Shown piece after piece: positions 8,171-17,177 of a stretch of DNA of 44,829 nt. Each line of letters opens with the position of its first letter. The first letter of the stretch is position 1. The position numbers and the translations under genes were made by a program. The notes below the pieces were generated by a model that ran no database searches, had not been told where the DNA came from, and saw only the letters and a program-made list of their open reading frames with translations. Source of the DNA: Porticoccaceae bacterium (GTDB lineage Bacteria; Pseudomonadota; Gammaproteobacteria; Pseudomonadales; Porticoccaceae); assembly GCA_023228865.1 (NCBI GenBank), contig JALOAH010000032.1, positions 1 to 44,829 of the forward strand, written 5' to 3'.

Positions 8171-9340
8171 TTAAACATTAATAAAGCGTTGTCGGTATTT
8201 AGCAAATCGTTGATCTATGTCATCGAGACAAACACCATATTGTTCCGCTGTATACTCATAAGTGCCCCAATACCCCTTGGGTCTCCTTGCCTCATATCCT
8301 TCGAATGCCTTTAACGCCTCCGCAGTCACGGGGCGTCCAGCCTTTTCGTATACACGAGCAATCACTTTATTAACGTCTTTGATGATATCTTTGTAGTTGA
8401 TATCGAGAATGCGATCGCTCGGCAACGTTTCTCTTGCTTGCAAGTTAAGATTCATTTGGTCGCTCCAATATTCAAGAATATCTCGGCCAATTTCCTTCGG
8501 ATCCACTATGTCACTACCAATTTTGCGATGCTCTTCAATGAGTGACGCAAATGAAGGAATTACATCACGGGGATCACGATGGCAGTGAACCAACACTGCA
8601 TCAGGAAAGGTTTCAAGTAAAACTGGCAACGCACCTAGATGAACTGGAGATTTCATAATCCATGGGCGATCAGCGTTACTACCCCCCTGCCATTGCAAAT
8701 ATTGCAGCATAGCATGGGTAATTTTGTAGGTGGCACGCTGGTCACTTTTAGAGACATAATCGTAGTAACTTGGGGTTCGAGAAAAAAGCCATGAAATGAT
8801 GCACTCATAAGACATTTCCATCATGTGTAGCTCTTCATCCGGCTCCAACGCTTCCATCGGGTGACGCGCCATTGACTCTGGAAATTGCTTAGAGAACATT
8901 GCTTCAAACTGGATGGCGGCATCAATCCTAGGCTTAGGATTTCCTGGTTTTTCCCCGGAGAATGGCGCGGGAAAAATTACCTTCCAGAAATCTAGCCTCT
9001 GCACCCCGGGGTCAGCAGAAATCACGCGCTGGAGCTTGGTCGTTCCTGTTCGAGGTAAGCCGGTGATAATAATCGGTTTAACAATTTTTTCTTTGAGGAT
9101 TTCAGGGTGTTCTTTGATATCTCGCTGATATCGAAGACGGTTGCTAAGTATGCGGATAATGCCTCCAGATACCATCTGTCGACCAACCGCATTTAAATTT
9201 GCCTCTTTTCGCACTGCATCGACGAATATGCTTAGTCCTTCCATAAACTGAGTGTCACCAAAATCTTCCAACCCTGTCTCTTTACATGCTGCTGCCAGCA
9301 ATTCTTCCAATGTAAAGGATATGCCAAGACTTTCTGTCAT
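8171..9340 (-). CDS. sulfotransferase-family protein
   Basis: A 389-residue protein of the PAPS-dependent sulfotransferase fold. The 5'-phosphosulfate loop IITGLPRTGTTKLQ is at about residue 95. The 3'-phosphate motif VHCHRDPRDVIPSF follows about 150 residues later, and a C-terminal region contains RPKGYWGTYEYT. Family members transfer sulfuryl groups from PAPS to hydroxyls of small molecules or glycans. This long bacterial form with an N-terminal helical extension is frequent beside SDR and DUF1214 genes. It is the first gene after a 216-base gap and leads the distal half of the cluster. The acceptor is unknown, and sulfotransferase activity itself is unproven for this subgroup. Confidence 0.8.
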   Translation of the reverse strand: MTESLGISFTLEELLAAACKETGLEDFGDTQFMEGLSIFVDAVRKEANLNAVGRQMVSGGIIRILSNRLRYQRDIKEHPEILKEKIVKPIIITGLPRTGTTKLQRVISADPGVQRLDFWKVIFPAPFSGEKPGNPKPRIDAAIQFEAMFSKQFPESMARHPMEALEPDEELHMMEMSYECIISWLFSRTPSYYDYVSKSDQRATYKITHAMLQYLQWQGGSNADRPWIMKSPVHLGALPVLLETFPDAVLVHCHRDPRDVIPSFASLIEEHRKIGSDIVDPKEIGRDILEYWSDQMNLNLQARETLPSDRILDINYKDIIKDVNKVIARVYEKAGRPVTAEALKAFEGYEARRPKGYWGTYEYTAEQYGVCLDDIDQRFAKYRQRFINV

Positions 9341-9437
9341 AGAGTCACCTATTTATAATGATTTTTAGCGTTGTGTTACTTCCGTCTATTAATTATTTAA
9401 CGAGTTTTCCAAGGAAAATAAAACTATTTTTCAGTCA

Positions 9438-9455
9438 TTCCCGCCTACGCGGGAA
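9438..9455. repeat. short palindrome, dispersed-repeat type
   Basis: TTCCCGC and GCGGGAA flank a CTAC loop (7-4-7). The word ATTCCCGC-N-GCGGGAA is typical of short dispersed palindromes in many proteobacterial genomes. It sits in the 216-base gap between the sulfotransferase and DUF7065 genes. There it could act as a processing or termination structure, although no T-run follows directly. Confidence 0.5.
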
Positions 9456-9556
9456 CGACATTAATCAAAATTTCCTTAAGATATAGAAAAAAGTTTTTTT
9501 AAATTCTTATCTCAAGCTGCAAACAAAAATATTGATAAAGCACATAGCAATACCTG

Positions 9557-10522
9557 CTAGGAAAATATTTTTTCCCTATTGTCGAGAATATAGCCATTAC
9601 CAAAGCCGTGTTGCAGATAGCCGTAACCAATTTGACCCTTATAATTCCATTGCATCAGGGATTGGCTGTACATACCACCAGGTGAAGGCGCCCAGGGGGC
9701 GGCATTCAACGCGTGACCTGTTACGGTAAACACTCTGCCATTGATATCGGTGAGATTTAATTCCGCGCCCGTAATTAAAACACCATAGGTGCTGTGAGCC
9801 CCTTTGATATCAACAAGAGGAATGACTTCTCCATCCTCAAGGATATAACCACTCAGGGGCTTGCCATAACCTTTTTCATTAGCCACATCCATATCGGACA
9901 TGGCATGGAAAGCAAGGTTTTTGCTAAAGCCACCATGGGTCCAAAGCAGGTTGCCGAGATTGCGCTCCCTTCTCACACCCCAGCTTCGATCAGCTGTGGC
10001 AATGTAGTCAACCTTATAGTTTTTTCCTCTGATGCGCGCGGTGCCACGGACATGTCCGGTAAATTCGCAATGGCCGCTGGACCAGGACTTATCCCAGCTT
10101 TCGCCAATCCGTGGCGCTGCAAGGGGATCCATCTCTGGGTCATTGCAATCATAGGGAGCCATAAGAGAGTTCCATTCCAACTCTATCAGCGTGTCCGCAT
10201 AACCCTCGTACCTGAGCTCATAGCGCTTGAAAGGATCGACGGCATTGACACTCAAGCCGCTGGGCAGAGAGTAATTGGCTAAACTTTTTGGTATCGGCAT
10301 ATGCTGCTGGTTATCCACATACAACTGCTGTTGCACTAACGGGGCAATGCGGTTTTGTATGGTCATGTCGGACATGCAAATGCCGAGATTGGGGCGTGTA
10401 ACACAATAAAAATTCCCGGAAATGCATTCGCTCGGCACAGCAAAGGGGAAAAAATTGGTTTCGCACGCCTGAACGTCATCGGTAAATCCGCGATGAAATT
10501 CAATATCTTCTTTTTTAATCAC
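9557..10522 (-). CDS. DUF7064/DUF7065-like protein (CrtC-related fold suspected)
   Basis: A 321-residue protein without a signal peptide. It opens with IEFHRGFTDDVQACETNFF and has a strand-rich middle with ADRSWGVRRERNLGNLLWTHGGFS and DEGEVIPL-like segments. The C terminus is YILDNREKIFS. This pattern matches proteins annotated as DUF7064/7065, related to hydroxyneurosporene-synthase-like (CrtC) beta folds and found in lipid or steroid degradation clusters. Biochemical activity is not established. It follows the TonB receptor by 36 bases, so the two are almost surely co-transcribed. Its 3' end has a decayed copy at 5324-5425. Confidence 0.65.
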   Translation of the reverse strand: MIKKEDIEFHRGFTDDVQACETNFFPFAVPSECISGNFYCVTRPNLGICMSDMTIQNRIAPLVQQQLYVDNQQHMPIPKSLANYSLPSGLSVNAVDPFKRYELRYEGYADTLIELEWNSLMAPYDCNDPEMDPLAAPRIGESWDKSWSSGHCEFTGHVRGTARIRGKNYKVDYIATADRSWGVRRERNLGNLLWTHGGFSKNLAFHAMSDMDVANEKGYGKPLSGYILEDGEVIPLVDIKGAHSTYGVLITGAELNLTDINGRVFTVTGHALNAAPWAPSPGGMYSQSLMQWNYKGQIGYGYLQHGFGNGYILDNREKIFS

Positions 10523-10558
10523 TATACAACTCCTACTTTAACTGAAATTTCGAAATGA

Positions 10559-12952
10559 TTAATTATCAAATCGATAATTAAATGCCAATCCATAGGTAGC
10601 TGGCCTGGCAGCATAACGGCTTACCACATCTTGAATTACAAATTGTGTCGACCAGTAGTATTCATCGGTAATATTTTTTCCCCACAAGCCAAGAGACCAT
10701 TTTCCATCTGGCGCAGACACACCAAGGCGCATATCAACGGTTGTGAAGTCTGTAATCCTGGTCATTTCCGGATTGCCAAAAGTGGAGTTTGACTCACTGT
10801 TGTAGAGCAAACTGACGCCCGCATAAAATTCCATATTCGCTGAAATAGGTGTTCTATAATCCAGATCTGCCGTGAGGTATTTTTCCGGCGTAAACGGGAG
10901 ACTTGAGCCACTGAAATCGCCCTGCTGGCGGACACCATTAATACCTAATTCACTCTGGCCAGTAAGGATATTGACAAATGTATAGTACTCATCAACCTCA
11001 CTCTCGAGATAAGTTCCAGCGAGCCTTGCCGTCAGACTGGAAACAGGCATCCAGACAATATCAAACTCAGCCCCCTGGATACTTGATTCGGGTATATTGA
11101 CCAGCTTATCGAGCTGATTGAATACGGGATCTTTAATGATTCCACGCACCTGCTTATCTTGATAATCATAGTCAAATACCGCACCATTAAACTGCAGACG
11201 CTTGTCAAGCATGGACCATTTAAAACCAAGTTCATACGCTAATACGGATTCCTGATTAATCGGATCGAATTGTGCTGTAGTGGAAGCGGGAATAAGCGCA
11301 AAATTCCCTGTTTTATACCCTTTGGAGACCAGGCCATAAATAAGCAAATCATCGGTTGCGTCATAATTAAGACCTAAACGCCAGGAAACATTATCTTCTT
11401 CCAAAGACCCTTCATGAGGGACTCTAGATAAAGCAAGAGTATTCTCGTCAAGACTCAGGCAATCTTCAAAATTGGCCTGACTGGTTCCAGGAGCTATACC
11501 GCGCAGGACATCAGAAAAAAACGCGAAGCTTTGAAGCATTCCCGCGTCGCCATAGTGGAGACAGGAAGTAGAATCAGTTTCATTTTCGGCATAGCGGGCA
11601 CCCGCCAGAAGGGTGATTGATTCAGTGACACCATATTCGATATTGGCAAATATCGCCGAGTCCGTGATGTCTTGAGTAAGAGTCGAGATAGAATCATTAA
11701 TCCAGGGACCACCGGGAAGAAGAGAAGTGTTTGTGGCATCCCCCGTTAATATATTTTGCCCAGTGACAACATCATTAGTGGCATAGTTAAGTCCCACAAG
11801 CCATTCCAGCTGATCTCCGGTTCCCGACAGCCGCAATTCCTGGGAAAATGAATCCACATCACTCGTAACGCCGATATTACCAACTAGTAAACGAGTGCCA
11901 TCGGGATCGATAGCGTAATATTCCTCAAATTCGGCATATGATGTCAGACTAGTAAGGGTTAGCGAATCTGTGAGCTCAATATCAGCCCTCAATGTAATCT
12001 GATGAAAACTGTCGTCTCGCTCAGGTCGTTCTCCCCAGCCCAGCATATTCATATTGGGATAAGGCCCCCAATCGGCACTTCTGCTGTTATTGGGGGCTGT
12101 CTGCAGGCTTTTCAGAACATCAATGCGCCGCTGTGTTTCAGGAATGTCCGCCAACAGTGCTGCCGACGGATCCGGAGTTTGCAACAACAAGCCTTTAAAT
12201 TGTGCCTGCTGCGTCTCGGATTTATCCGTCCAGCCGTTTATACCAAAAAGTACTGTGGCGGATTCTGTCGGCTCCCACAGCAGTTGGCCGCGATACTTAA
12301 ATACTTCCTCGTCGCCCAGCTTTTCTCCTGTGCGATAATTCTGCTGCCAACCATCTGAGTTGATTGAACCTGCGGCCAGTCGTCCCGACACAGTTTCAGT
12401 GAGGCCACCACTGACATAGCCTTCGATCTCTGAACGATTGAATCTGCCATAGGAACCACTAATCCCAGATTCAAACTCATGACTGGGTTTGGCGGCAATA
12501 TAGTTGATGGCGCCACCGGTTGAGTTTTGCCCGAACAACAATCCTTGCGGCCCTTTGAGCACTTCCACTCGCTCTAAATCAAGAGTAGCCCCTTTGGTAT
12601 AAGCCGAGTAAGGTAGTGGAACCTCATCAACATACACACTCACTGTTGGGCTGGCGCCAAGGGAATAATCGTTAAAGCCAACACCTCTAATGGTAAAAAG
12701 CGGCGTACCATTTTGACTCGCTTGATAAGTAAGCCCTGGCACCACTTTCACCAGATCTGACACATCGGATACCCCCATAACACTCAACTGTTCGCGACCA
12801 ACAGCAGAAATACTCATTCCGACTTCATTGATTGACTGCTGTCTTTTTTGCGCTGTCACCACGATTTCTTCCAACGTGGCAGCAAGCACATTTTGCTGGG
12901 AAAGAACAAAGGAAGTAAAAAAAGCTGTTGCAAGGTATTTTTTGTTATACAT
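10559..12952 (-). CDS. TonB-dependent outer membrane receptor
   Basis: A 797-residue receptor. An N-terminal signal peptide (cleavage near VLAA) is followed by a TonB-box-like segment EEIVVTAQKR. The plug domain contains the TIRGVG motif and LLFGQNSTGGAINYI. A 22-strand barrel ends in a C-terminal aromatic/Asn tail (YGLAFNYRFDN). It lacks the FecA-type signalling extension, so it should work in uptake only. Receptors of this class with VVTAQKR are typical of Sphingomonad- and Cellvibrionales-type hydrophobic or organic substrate uptake. It heads the minus-strand cluster and is divergent from the AraC-type regulator, which probably controls it. AGAGGAA precedes the ATG. Confidence 0.92.
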   Translation of the reverse strand: MYNKKYLATAFFTSFVLSQQNVLAATLEEIVVTAQKRQQSINEVGMSISAVGREQLSVMGVSDVSDLVKVVPGLTYQASQNGTPLFTIRGVGFNDYSLGASPTVSVYVDEVPLPYSAYTKGATLDLERVEVLKGPQGLLFGQNSTGGAINYIAAKPSHEFESGISGSYGRFNRSEIEGYVSGGLTETVSGRLAAGSINSDGWQQNYRTGEKLGDEEVFKYRGQLLWEPTESATVLFGINGWTDKSETQQAQFKGLLLQTPDPSAALLADIPETQRRIDVLKSLQTAPNNSRSADWGPYPNMNMLGWGERPERDDSFHQITLRADIELTDSLTLTSLTSYAEFEEYYAIDPDGTRLLVGNIGVTSDVDSFSQELRLSGTGDQLEWLVGLNYATNDVVTGQNILTGDATNTSLLPGGPWINDSISTLTQDITDSAIFANIEYGVTESITLLAGARYAENETDSTSCLHYGDAGMLQSFAFFSDVLRGIAPGTSQANFEDCLSLDENTLALSRVPHEGSLEEDNVSWRLGLNYDATDDLLIYGLVSKGYKTGNFALIPASTTAQFDPINQESVLAYELGFKWSMLDKRLQFNGAVFDYDYQDKQVRGIIKDPVFNQLDKLVNIPESSIQGAEFDIVWMPVSSLTARLAGTYLESEVDEYYTFVNILTGQSELGINGVRQQGDFSGSSLPFTPEKYLTADLDYRTPISANMEFYAGVSLLYNSESNSTFGNPEMTRITDFTTVDMRLGVSAPDGKWSLGLWGKNITDEYYWSTQFVIQDVVSRYAARPATYGLAFNYRFDN

Positions 12953-13040
12953 AATACTTTTCCTCTTTATATTTATTGCCCGCGTTTTTAGTTTCCAGTT
13001 ACAATGAAAATTATTATTGAAACCGGCAACTTAGTAACAC

Positions 13041-13074
13041 TATAATCACAACAGCAGCATCATGTATATCACAA
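13041..13074. promoter_or_regulatory. putative AraC-type operator direct repeats
   Basis: In the divergent TonB/AraC region two near-identical words, TATAATCACAA (13041-13051) and GTATATCACAA (13064-13074), occur 23 bases apart, about two helical turns. That spacing and same-strand arrangement fit a dimeric AraC-family activator. A TTGCAA-17-TAAAAA minus-strand promoter can be drawn just upstream for the receptor gene. The repeats are read directly; the role as operator is inference. Confidence 0.35.
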
Positions 13075-13146
13075 ATTTTTATGATTTTTTATACGTTTTT
13101 GCAAACCGAATAACACTAACAACCCTGCTGAAGCCTTGAGATTTTT

Positions 13147-14061
13147 ATGTCCATACTCGATCAAGCCCAACTGATGAACTCTGTCCATCAATCTCCCCCA
13201 ATCACCCATATCATTGGTGACGGCCTGGCGAAGTGCTCCCTGCAACGATGGCAGGTTTACTTGAAAGAACATTCAATACCAAAATTTTCCTATCCAATGA
13301 TTGCATTACAGATTGCCGGCCCTACAAAAATCTACAGAACCGATAAAATGAAAAAATTATCCGCAGACTACGTAATGCCTGGAGATGTTGCGATTATTCC
13401 TGCCAATCAGGAATTGGGTTGGGCAATCAATGGCAGGGTTGATATTGCAGTTTTAATTTTTGAGCATCCTGATACCAGAGAATCTCTTGAAAAAATCTAT
13501 GAAAATATTCTACTTAAAAAGGATGGTTACAATCGTGTAGGGTCATTTTCTGATTCGTATTTATTTTCGACCTGCAACCATCTTTTGACCATATTCGATT
13601 CAGAACAAATAAACATACCCTCAGAAAACTATATCAATAGCGCATTTCTCGCCCTTGAAAATTACATCGTCAATTACTTTGGCAGCGACAGAACCCCCAC
13701 AGTTTATTCGGGAAAAAAACTATCACACCCTGTCAGTTATACAATAAAACGTCTGAATCATGATCTTTCAAATCCACCGCAAATTTCCACCATAGCTGAT
13801 GAATTAAAATTAACACAGGCCTTTTTAACGAAAAAATTCAAGCACGAAACCGATGTCTCCCCGTATCAATTTCTCCTTTTGCTTCGCATCAAAAGAGCAA
13901 AGCAATTCCTGGTCGAAACTGATATTCCCATATCCGACATAGCGGACGAAACAGGATTTTGCAGCCAGGCTCACTTGACCCGCCATTTTGCCAAAATTGT
14001 CGGCATTACACCCTTGAAATTTCGTCAGCATTCAAAGAATAAAATCTCAAAATTTAGCTAG
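13147..14061 (+). CDS. AraC-family transcriptional regulator
   Basis: A 304-residue regulator. An N-terminal sensing domain of about 190 residues is followed by a C-terminal double helix-turn-helix of AraC/XylS type. The DNA-binding part starts near ISTIADELKLTQAFLTKKFKHETDVSPYQF and ends with ISDIADETGFCSQAHLTRHFAKIVGITPLKFR, both good matches to the family. The gene is strongly AT-rich, like the cluster it diverges from, and unlike the genes to its right. It is the likely local activator of the receptor operon in response to the imported compound. The effector is unknown. Confidence 0.9.
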   Translation: MSILDQAQLMNSVHQSPPITHIIGDGLAKCSLQRWQVYLKEHSIPKFSYPMIALQIAGPTKIYRTDKMKKLSADYVMPGDVAIIPANQELGWAINGRVDIAVLIFEHPDTRESLEKIYENILLKKDGYNRVGSFSDSYLFSTCNHLLTIFDSEQINIPSENYINSAFLALENYIVNYFGSDRTPTVYSGKKLSHPVSYTIKRLNHDLSNPPQISTIADELKLTQAFLTKKFKHETDVSPYQFLLLLRIKRAKQFLVETDIPISDIADETGFCSQAHLTRHFAKIVGITPLKFRQHSKNKISKFS

Positions 14062-14193
14062 CCGGGATTTGAGGGCGCACGGCGATCGCTGAGGGCTGCG
14101 ATTGATGCATCTGGCACAACCCATAAAAAATGACAATGATGATTAATCCTCAGAAAACAGCGACAACCCTGATGCTATTCTGCACCGTGATTT

Positions 14194-15129
14194 TTAATCC
14201 AGCTCGAGAACATGGCGAATTTCCGGCATCATTCTTTGCACACAATCAGCGCCTTCCGCTATAGCCTCCGCTGCCCGGTAAAATTCCAGCAAGCCTATAG
14301 CTGGAAGTTTTGGCGACAACACAATGTCTGGAGGATCTCCGGCCATGCGGCTGCGGGTAATGCGATCCTGAACAATATTGATTGAGCTGGCAATAGCGCT
14401 GAAAAAGCTCGGTGCCTGTTCCTCTTTTTTGGCGCCCGAAAATGCCGAGCTGGCGTAGTCGGCCAGCAGCCCGGAAATTTTATCCACCACACCCAGGTTC
14501 TGGATTTTTTCGTCATCGTCATGGTGTTCCGGCTCCGTATCTGAATCATCGCGATGCCAATGGCGGCCGACAAGGTCGCCATTAAGATTGACGGCAATCA
14601 CGACATCAGCCCCCAGGGCGCGACAGACAGAAACCGGCACCGGGTTGACCAGGCCGCCATCCACCAGCCATTTATCGTTGTTTTTAAGGGCGTGAAAAAT
14701 GCCGGGAAGGGCAATAGACGCCCAGACGGCATCGAGCATGGCGCCGTCCGTCAGCCAGATCTCCCTGCCGCTATTCAGATCTGTCGCCACTGCCGCATAG
14801 CGACGCTCGGCGTCCTCAATCAGAGCCTTTTTGCCAGCAACGTGTTTTTGAAGAAAATACCCGAGCTTTGCGGTATCCACAAAGCCGTTGAACGAGGAGT
14901 TGATGCCAAAAAACTTGGCGGTTTCAAATTTTGTCAGGGCAGTGACGGCTCGCTGTAATTTTTTCAGATTATTTGACACATAGGCAGCGCCGACCAAAGC
15001 ACCGATAGAGGTACCGCAGACGATATCCGCCTCTATGCCCTCCTTTGCGAGGGCGTTGATGACGCCTATATGCGCCCAGCCCCGAGCGGCGCCACTGCCG
15101 AGAGCGAGACCAATTTTGAATTTTTTCAT
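14194..15129 (-). CDS. patatin-like phospholipase (RssA type)
   Basis: A 311-residue patatin-fold acyl hydrolase. The glycine-rich oxyanion segment GSGAARGWAH spans residues 11-20. The nucleophile elbow G-T-S-I-G has Ser41. The dyad Asp lies in DGGLVNPVPV near residue 157. The organisation matches the RssA/YchK subgroup, which hydrolyses lipid esters in the cytoplasm, and the physiological substrate in this subgroup is poorly known. It stands alone, convergent with the AraC gene and upstream-facing from nasS. A C-terminal extension with an acidic/His stretch (HHDDDEK) is slightly unusual. Confidence 0.85.
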   Translation of the reverse strand: MKKFKIGLALGSGAARGWAHIGVINALAKEGIEADIVCGTSIGALVGAAYVSNNLKKLQRAVTALTKFETAKFFGINSSFNGFVDTAKLGYFLQKHVAGKKALIEDAERRYAAVATDLNSGREIWLTDGAMLDAVWASIALPGIFHALKNNDKWLVDGGLVNPVPVSVCRALGADVVIAVNLNGDLVGRHWHRDDSDTEPEHHDDDEKIQNLGVVDKISGLLADYASSAFSGAKKEEQAPSFFSAIASSINIVQDRITRSRMAGDPPDIVLSPKLPAIGLLEFYRAAEAIAEGADCVQRMMPEIRHVLELD

Positions 15130-15231
15130 TGCCGATCCTGAGTCAATAACTGCGGTTATTTAACCCTTAGATCATCTACCGTGCAATTTTCGCGTCAAAC
15201 GGTCTTCGCCCGACAACTTTGCGGTGGCATC

Positions 15232-16431
15232 TCACACACCTGAAAGAAAGCGATCTCCGCCAATCATCCTGTCTGCACCGAGAACGATGCCGTCATCAAA
15301 ATGCCACTCGCCACTGTGCGCAGCTTCCGGCTTGGCATCCTGATCCGGGGAGACGATGTCCAAAAAGCGGGCGGCCTCTCTATAGAGATCAGGCCGGTAG
15401 CACTGCTGTACCAGCGCCTGACAGTGGTCGTCACTGATTTTTTTGCCCAGCAATACAGCACTGCTTTTCACCATCCACTGCGCCTGGGAGCGCCAGGGGA
15501 AGCCGGCAAAATAGCGGCCAAAGACATGGAAGTCGCGAATGGCCACCGGGGGCAAATGCTTGGCAATACTGAAATGACCCGACAGGGATGGCATCAGGAT
15601 TTTTACCGGCAGATCCAGGTATTCCGGCCTGCTGAGGATTTCGGCTACCAGGGTTCGCTGCTGGGGATCGCTGAGGGACTGGCAGGCTTCCATCAGCGCC
15701 AGCCGCAAGCGCAGATGGGTGCCGGGAAAATGGTTATGCCAGGTTTCGGTGACCCCCAGAACCTTTTCCGGAGCGTTGTTCCAGATGTCATAACCGACGG
15801 CGGCAACGGCGCCGGAGCCCTGCTGCACGGCTAGAGTATTCCAGGGTTCGCCGACACAGAAACCGTCGATAATACCCCGGGCGAGGCTGTCGCCCATCTG
15901 TTCCGGCGGCAGCACGATAATGCGCACATCCCGATCCGGGTCGATACCTCCGGCTTTCAGCCACATGCGCAGCTGAAAAGTGTGCATGGAAAACATGTGC
16001 ACCGTGGCCAGGGTGAGCACATCCTGATCACGGTTTGCGTCAATATGGCGCGCCAGCGCCTGGGTCATACCAGCGGCATCTGGATTTTTTTCCCAATGGA
16101 GCTTTTCCCACAGCGCCCGCGACAGGGTAATGGCATTGCCGTTGAGACTGAGGGACAAGCCTGTAAGCAGATTTGCCCGCAAGCCGCCGGCGCCAAAACT
16201 GGTCATCATGGGCAGAGGCGCCAGCAAATGGGCGGCATCCAAAGCCCCCACCACCAATTTGTCGCGCAGATTGGCCCAGGACACTTCACGGAGCAGTTCA
16301 ACATCAAGGCCAAAGCGGGAAAACAGGCCGGTGGCCTGAGCCAGCACCAGAGGCGCACTGTCGGTGAGTCTCATAAAACCCACTTTGAGGTGCTCTTTCT
16401 CCGGTGGCGGCAGATGCTTTGTTACGGTCAT
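15232..16431 (-). CDS. nasS: nitrate sensor NasS (NrtA/CmpA-like binding protein)
   Basis: A 399-residue periplasmic-binding-protein fold of the NrtA/CmpA family but without a signal peptide, as expected for the cytoplasmic nitrate sensor NasS. It starts HLKVGFMRLTDSAPLVLAQATGLF and contains DAAHLLAPLP and GFCVGEPWN, which are typical ligand-domain segments. Its ATG overlaps the nasT stop by 4 bases (ATGA), so the two are coupled. In characterised systems NasS without nitrate sequesters NasT, and nitrate releases it. No nitrate reductase or NarK-type transporter lies in this window, so the sensed output genes must be elsewhere, apart perhaps from the porin upstream. Confidence 0.9.
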   Translation of the reverse strand: MTVTKHLPPPEKEHLKVGFMRLTDSAPLVLAQATGLFSRFGLDVELLREVSWANLRDKLVVGALDAAHLLAPLPMMTSFGAGGLRANLLTGLSLSLNGNAITLSRALWEKLHWEKNPDAAGMTQALARHIDANRDQDVLTLATVHMFSMHTFQLRMWLKAGGIDPDRDVRIIVLPPEQMGDSLARGIIDGFCVGEPWNTLAVQQGSGAVAAVGYDIWNNAPEKVLGVTETWHNHFPGTHLRLRLALMEACQSLSDPQQRTLVAEILSRPEYLDLPVKILMPSLSGHFSIAKHLPPVAIRDFHVFGRYFAGFPWRSQAQWMVKSSAVLLGKKISDDHCQALVQQCYRPDLYREAARFLDIVSPDQDAKPEAAHSGEWHFDDGIVLGADRMIGGDRFLSGV

Positions 16432-17042
16432 TTTTTACTCCCTCGGCCTTTGGGGGAAAGGGTCGCCAGCACTGTTTTGGCGACATCCGGCAAGCGCTGA
16501 TTGTTATCCATAGCCAATTTGTTGAGCAATTTGTGAGCGTCCTCCTCACTGAGTTTCTGATAGGCCATCAGCAAGCCTTTGGCCTGCTCCACCAGTTTGC
16601 GGTCTTCCAATTGGATTTTGGCGCTGTTGAGCTGGTCGCGAAGCGCCTGAAAGGAACGAAACTGGGCGATGGCGACATCGATGACCGGTTTGACATGTTC
16701 GGGGTTGATGCCGCCGACGAGGTAGGTACTGATGCCCGCGTTGACCGCCTGGTTGATGTATTCAGGGTCTTCTTCCTGAGTAAACATCACCACCGGCCTC
16801 GGATTGTGATGGTTGACGATGGCGAGGCTCTCAAGCACATCGCGATCGGGGGATTCCAGGTCGATAAGGACCACATCGGGGCTGTGCTGTTCAATCTGAT
16901 AAAGCAAACCGGTGGCGGAGGGAATTACAGACACCACCTCATAACCGCAGTCCCAGAGGCGCTCCTCCACCAGCTGGGCGCGCTCGGGGTTGTCATCAAC
17001 CAGCATGACGCGCACAGTTTGCGTTGAGCCTGGGGTTTTCAC
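16428..17042 (-). CDS. nasT: ANTAR-domain antiterminator NasT
   Basis: A 204-residue response-regulator-like protein. The receiver-type domain has acidic Asp16-Asp17 and a phosphorylatable-position Asp61 (VVLIDLESPD). A coiled linker leads to a C-terminal ANTAR RNA-binding domain (RKLVEQAKGLLMAYQKLSEEDAHKLL). ANTAR proteins bind paired hexaloop hairpins in leader RNA and prevent termination. Transcription is leftward, with nasS following in overlap. The porin gene just upstream on the same strand has a leader with a terminator and an ANTAR-like hairpin, making it a probable local target. 135 bases separate the porin stop from this start. Confidence 0.92.
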   Translation of the reverse strand: MKTPGSTQTVRVMLVDDNPERAQLVEERLWDCGYEVVSVIPSATGLLYQIEQHSPDVVLIDLESPDRDVLESLAIVNHHNPRPVVMFTQEEDPEYINQAVNAGISTYLVGGINPEHVKPVIDVAIAQFRSFQALRDQLNSAKIQLEDRKLVEQAKGLLMAYQKLSEEDAHKLLNKLAMDNNQRLPDVAKTVLATLSPKGRGSKK

Positions 17043-17177
17043 TGGGTATCACCAGAAATTTGTGGGGCAAGATCCTGCCGGGAGGCAGAATTATACGCAA
17101 AAACGGCACAGTCACTATGCCCTCCCCGCGGCAAACCCGGAAAATCCACAATGGACATGCTGACCTGTCCCACAGAC

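Noticed and set aside
9557..14061. Steroid degradation operon as a firm call
   Set aside because: No KshAB, KstD, ring-cleavage dioxygenase or acyl-CoA genes are present; only the general style of neighbours suggests such substrates.
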